Positions 61,923 to 64,000 of a DNA stretch of 64,000 nt are shown piece after piece (the stretch's first letter is position 1; each line of letters starts with the position of its first letter). The stretch covers positions 186,001-250,000 of the forward strand of contig JAEZTB010000064.1 of assembly GCA_023443745.1 (NCBI GenBank), given 5' to 3'. This stretch comes from Bacillota bacterium (GTDB lineage: Bacteria > Bacillota > Clostridia > DSM-8532). Both the position numbers and the translations under genes were made by a program. Under the pieces are notes generated by a model that worked only from the letters and a program-made list of their open reading frames with translations, searched no databases and was not told where the DNA came from.

Positions 61923-63773
61923 ATGTCGCTTGATTTCTATAAAAAGGCCTTACCTTACAAGCTGCTTCACAAGACAAGCATAAAAAACAAATTTATTATA
62001 TTCTTTCTGTTCATTGGATTCCTTTCCACCTCGATCATTTTGATCCCCTTGTATAAAAGAGCTGCTTCTATTATAACCGATAGAATTAATTTCTCCGCCG
62101 AGAAGAATTTGAATTCCATCAGTGAAAGCCTGATGCAAAAATTTGAAGAAATCAATGAGATATCCACCTATATATACCTGACTCCGGAAGTCATTCAAAG
62201 CATTTCATCCGACCGCAATAATAAGTCTGTTGATATTATCGCAGAAATGTCTTCCCTGGACAAAGTTCTTGAGACCTACTACATGACTGATGTCAGAAAA
62301 ACAAGCAAATTCCCGCGACTGTATATATTAAACAGACCCGAATATTCCATGTACAATTTTTCCAATAAGGTGTTTGATCTTACCCGAATACAATCAGAAA
62401 AGTGGTATCTGAGCCTTCCTGAAAAATCCAGATACAGTATTGCAGGTTTGAGCAGCATTGAGCTCCCGACGGGAAAAATAGACTCCATCAGGTTTGCTAA
62501 AAAAATATTCGCCCTTAACAGGCAGGATGTGCCTTTCTTAGGGCTTCTCACCATTGACATAGACGTGCAGGAGTTCAACAAGCTCCTCAATTACTATAGG
62601 CTCACGCGCAACAGTAGTCTTTTTATTATAAACAGTGAAAATACTGTTCAACTTAGCTCGGAGGCAGGGCAGCTTGGACAGAATTTGAACAGTGAAAGCT
62701 ATATAGAAACAATCCGTAGCTATACTAATAGCAGTACTTCTTTCAAATCAAAAATAGACGGCAATGAGGTTCTGATCTCTTATAACAAAATAAAAGAGCT
62801 CGGCTGGACCATTGTTTCCGTTTCAAAGACTGATGAGCTGTTCGGTGAATTAATTGTTTTCAGGAGAGCTGTTTATGTCGTATGCATCATCTGTATCCTG
62901 CTCTCAATCATTTTTGCCCTGATTTTGTCGGAAAACATCATGTATCCGATTCGCAAGCTTATGAAATCAATGCGGCTTGTGCAAGACGGAAACTTTGAGA
63001 TTAATCTTGAATACGGGCGGAATGACGAATTTTCCTATCTCATTGATTCCTACAACAGAATGATCCACGAAATCAAGGACCTGATTAACAAATTATATAT
63101 CACCGAAGCTGACAAAAAGGAAGCTGAGCTTCTGGCATTGCAGGCGCAGATCAACCCTCATTTCCTCTATAATACACTGGACCTGGTCAACTGGACAGCC
63201 TTGTCCAATAACGTACCAGAAATAAGTACAATGGCCACCGCCCTTTCGGACTTTTTTCGGTACAGCTTGAGTAATGGCAGAAGCATAATCCCCTTGGGTG
63301 ATGAAATCAGCCAGGTGAAAAGCTATTTGCTGATACAGAACCTGCGTTTTAAAGATAAACTGGACTATAGAATAAATTTTCCTCCCGAGCTTTCAAACTA
63401 CCTGATCGTGAAGCTTGTACTTCAGCCCATTGTCGAAAACGCAATTATCCATGGTATCGAGCGCCGCAGAGGAAAAGGAATCGTTGATATAACGGTTGAA
63501 AAGATCGGGGATTGGCTGAAAATCAGGATAAGCGACGATGGCACCGGTGGAAATATTGAAAAAATGAACGCTATGCTGGCAGGACCCAAGAATAGCGGCA
63601 TATCCAAGGCTTTTGGAATCAGAAATGTAAATGAACGCATCAAGCAAACCTTTGGAAATGAGTTTGGTATAGAATTTCAAGATAATATTCCGACAGGTGT
63701 TACAGCCACAATTATTATACCTGCATTGGAAAAATTGGAGGGATATCATGATAAGAATGATTATAGCAGATGA
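61923..63773 (+). CDS. YesM-type sensor histidine kinase
   Basis: About 616 residues from the ATG at 61923, eight bases after AAGGAG. Two membrane helices (about 22-43 and 315-335) enclose a dCache-like sensor domain of about 270 residues; HAMP follows, then the His_kinase domain with QINPHFLYNTLD near residue 410 and the ATPase domain with PIVENAIIHG and SDDGTGG. This is the kinase half of the YesM/YesN type two-component systems that control carbohydrate loci in Bacillota. It overlaps the response regulator. Confidence 0.93.
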   Translation: MSLDFYKKALPYKLLHKTSIKNKFIIFFLFIGFLSTSIILIPLYKRAASIITDRINFSAEKNLNSISESLMQKFEEINEISTYIYLTPEVIQSISSDRNNKSVDIIAEMSSLDKVLETYYMTDVRKTSKFPRLYILNRPEYSMYNFSNKVFDLTRIQSEKWYLSLPEKSRYSIAGLSSIELPTGKIDSIRFAKKIFALNRQDVPFLGLLTIDIDVQEFNKLLNYYRLTRNSSLFIINSENTVQLSSEAGQLGQNLNSESYIETIRSYTNSSTSFKSKIDGNEVLISYNKIKELGWTIVSVSKTDELFGELIVFRRAVYVVCIICILLSIIFALILSENIMYPIRKLMKSMRLVQDGNFEINLEYGRNDEFSYLIDSYNRMIHEIKDLINKLYITEADKKEAELLALQAQINPHFLYNTLDLVNWTALSNNVPEISTMATALSDFFRYSLSNGRSIIPLGDEISQVKSYLLIQNLRFKDKLDYRINFPPELSNYLIVKLVLQPIVENAIIHGIERRRGKGIVDITVEKIGDWLKIRISDDGTGGNIEKMNAMLAGPKNSGISKAFGIRNVNERIKQTFGNEFGIEFQDNIPTGVTATIIIPALEKLEGYHDKNDYSR

Positions 63774-64000
63774 TGAGTTAGCGGTAAGGAACGGGCTTAA
63801 GCAAATTATTGATTGGAAATCCCTAGGTGTTGAGGTTATCGCCGATGCCATTGATGGTCAGGAGGCTTTGGACCTTTGTAATGAACTCCAGCCGGACATT
63901 CTTTTTACCGATATACGCATGCCCATGATGGATGGATTGGAAGTCGCTCATAAGCTGAAGGAACAGGGCAGCAATATAAAAATAATCATTATCAGCGGCG
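63748..64000 (+). CDS. YesN-type response regulator (partial, cut by window end)
   Basis: The first 84 codons are seen. Receiver domain: acidic pair Asp8-Asp9 in MIIADDE, phospho-acceptor Asp55 in ILFTDIRMPMMDG. GGAGGG lies five bases before the ATG. The start overlaps the kinase by 26 bases. An AraC-type DNA-binding domain is expected downstream by family, but lies outside the window. Confidence 0.9.
   Translation, partial: MIRMIIADDELAVRNGLKQIIDWKSLGVEVIADAIDGQEALDLCNELQPDILFTDIRMPMMDGLEVAHKLKEQGSNIKIIIISG

Noticed and set aside
1..64000. CRISPR arrays, rRNA genes, insertion sequences or prophage
   Set aside because: No regularly spaced repeats, transposase motifs, phage structural genes or rRNA-like sequences were seen. 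The tandem repeats at 2820-2857 and 51201-51312 have only two copies and no unique spacers.

Overview
The window looks like a chromosomal segment of a low-GC Bacillota, most likely a Clostridia-type anaerobe. The support is AGGAGG-type ribosome sites, many lipoprotein binding proteins, an S-layer-homology protein, an ECF vitamin-type transporter, a lysine 2,3-aminomutase-like radical SAM enzyme and a tRNA-Leu(CAG). I see no rRNA, CRISPR array, insertion sequence, phage gene or replication origin. The genus cannot be fixed from the sequence alone.

Layout. 0-3 kb: a TetR regulator with two clear operators and a hydrolase, a tRNA-Leu and a small membrane-anchored protein. 3-5.3 kb: an ATP-grasp ligase coupled to a KamA-type aminomutase. 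5.3-11.6 kb (minus strand): an ECF transporter (S, fused double ATPase, T), an M20 peptidase and two tandem SAM hydroxide adenosyltransferases. 11.8-18.1 kb: an ABC importer and a glycerophosphodiesterase, divergent from a LacI regulator with visible operators. 18.1-26.4 kb: a MacAB-like export system with an SLH protein, divergent from an OmpR/EnvZ-type two-component pair. 26.4-28.3 kb: a GNAT protein, a DUF2284 protein and a zinc-ribbon membrane protein. 28.4-33.3 kb: a BMP-type nucleoside ABC importer.

33.6-41.1 kb is a strikingly GC-rich Opp-type peptide importer operon on the plus strand. Its OppC-like permease carries an apparently complete seven-repeat RCC1-like beta-propeller between its first two membrane helices. 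Its OppF-like ATPase carries an extra helical segment of roughly 170 residues between Walker A and the Q-loop. A second, AT-rich operon of the same gene order lies at 44.1-50.0 kb on the minus strand and lacks both insertions. Both operons end in a small single-helix membrane protein with a shared sequence pattern. Between them lie an ABC-F protein with a terminator/attenuator overlapping its ribosome site and a metallophosphoesterase.

50.4-52.3 kb holds a lipoprotein subclass B1-type metallo-beta-lactamase with all six zinc ligands, preceded by two 56-bp tandem hairpin repeats just downstream of a good promoter, then a flavin-reductase-like protein and the remnant of an AraC regulator. 52.4-64 kb is a carbohydrate locus: two GH29 alpha-L-fucosidases, a GH130 phosphorylase, an Lpl-type ABC importer with two binding proteins, and a YesM/YesN-type two-component system cut by the window end.

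Most regions are import or export modules paired with a local regulator. The strongest candidates for something undescribed are the propeller-bearing permease with its partner ATPase, and the small membrane protein shared by the two peptide-transport operons.
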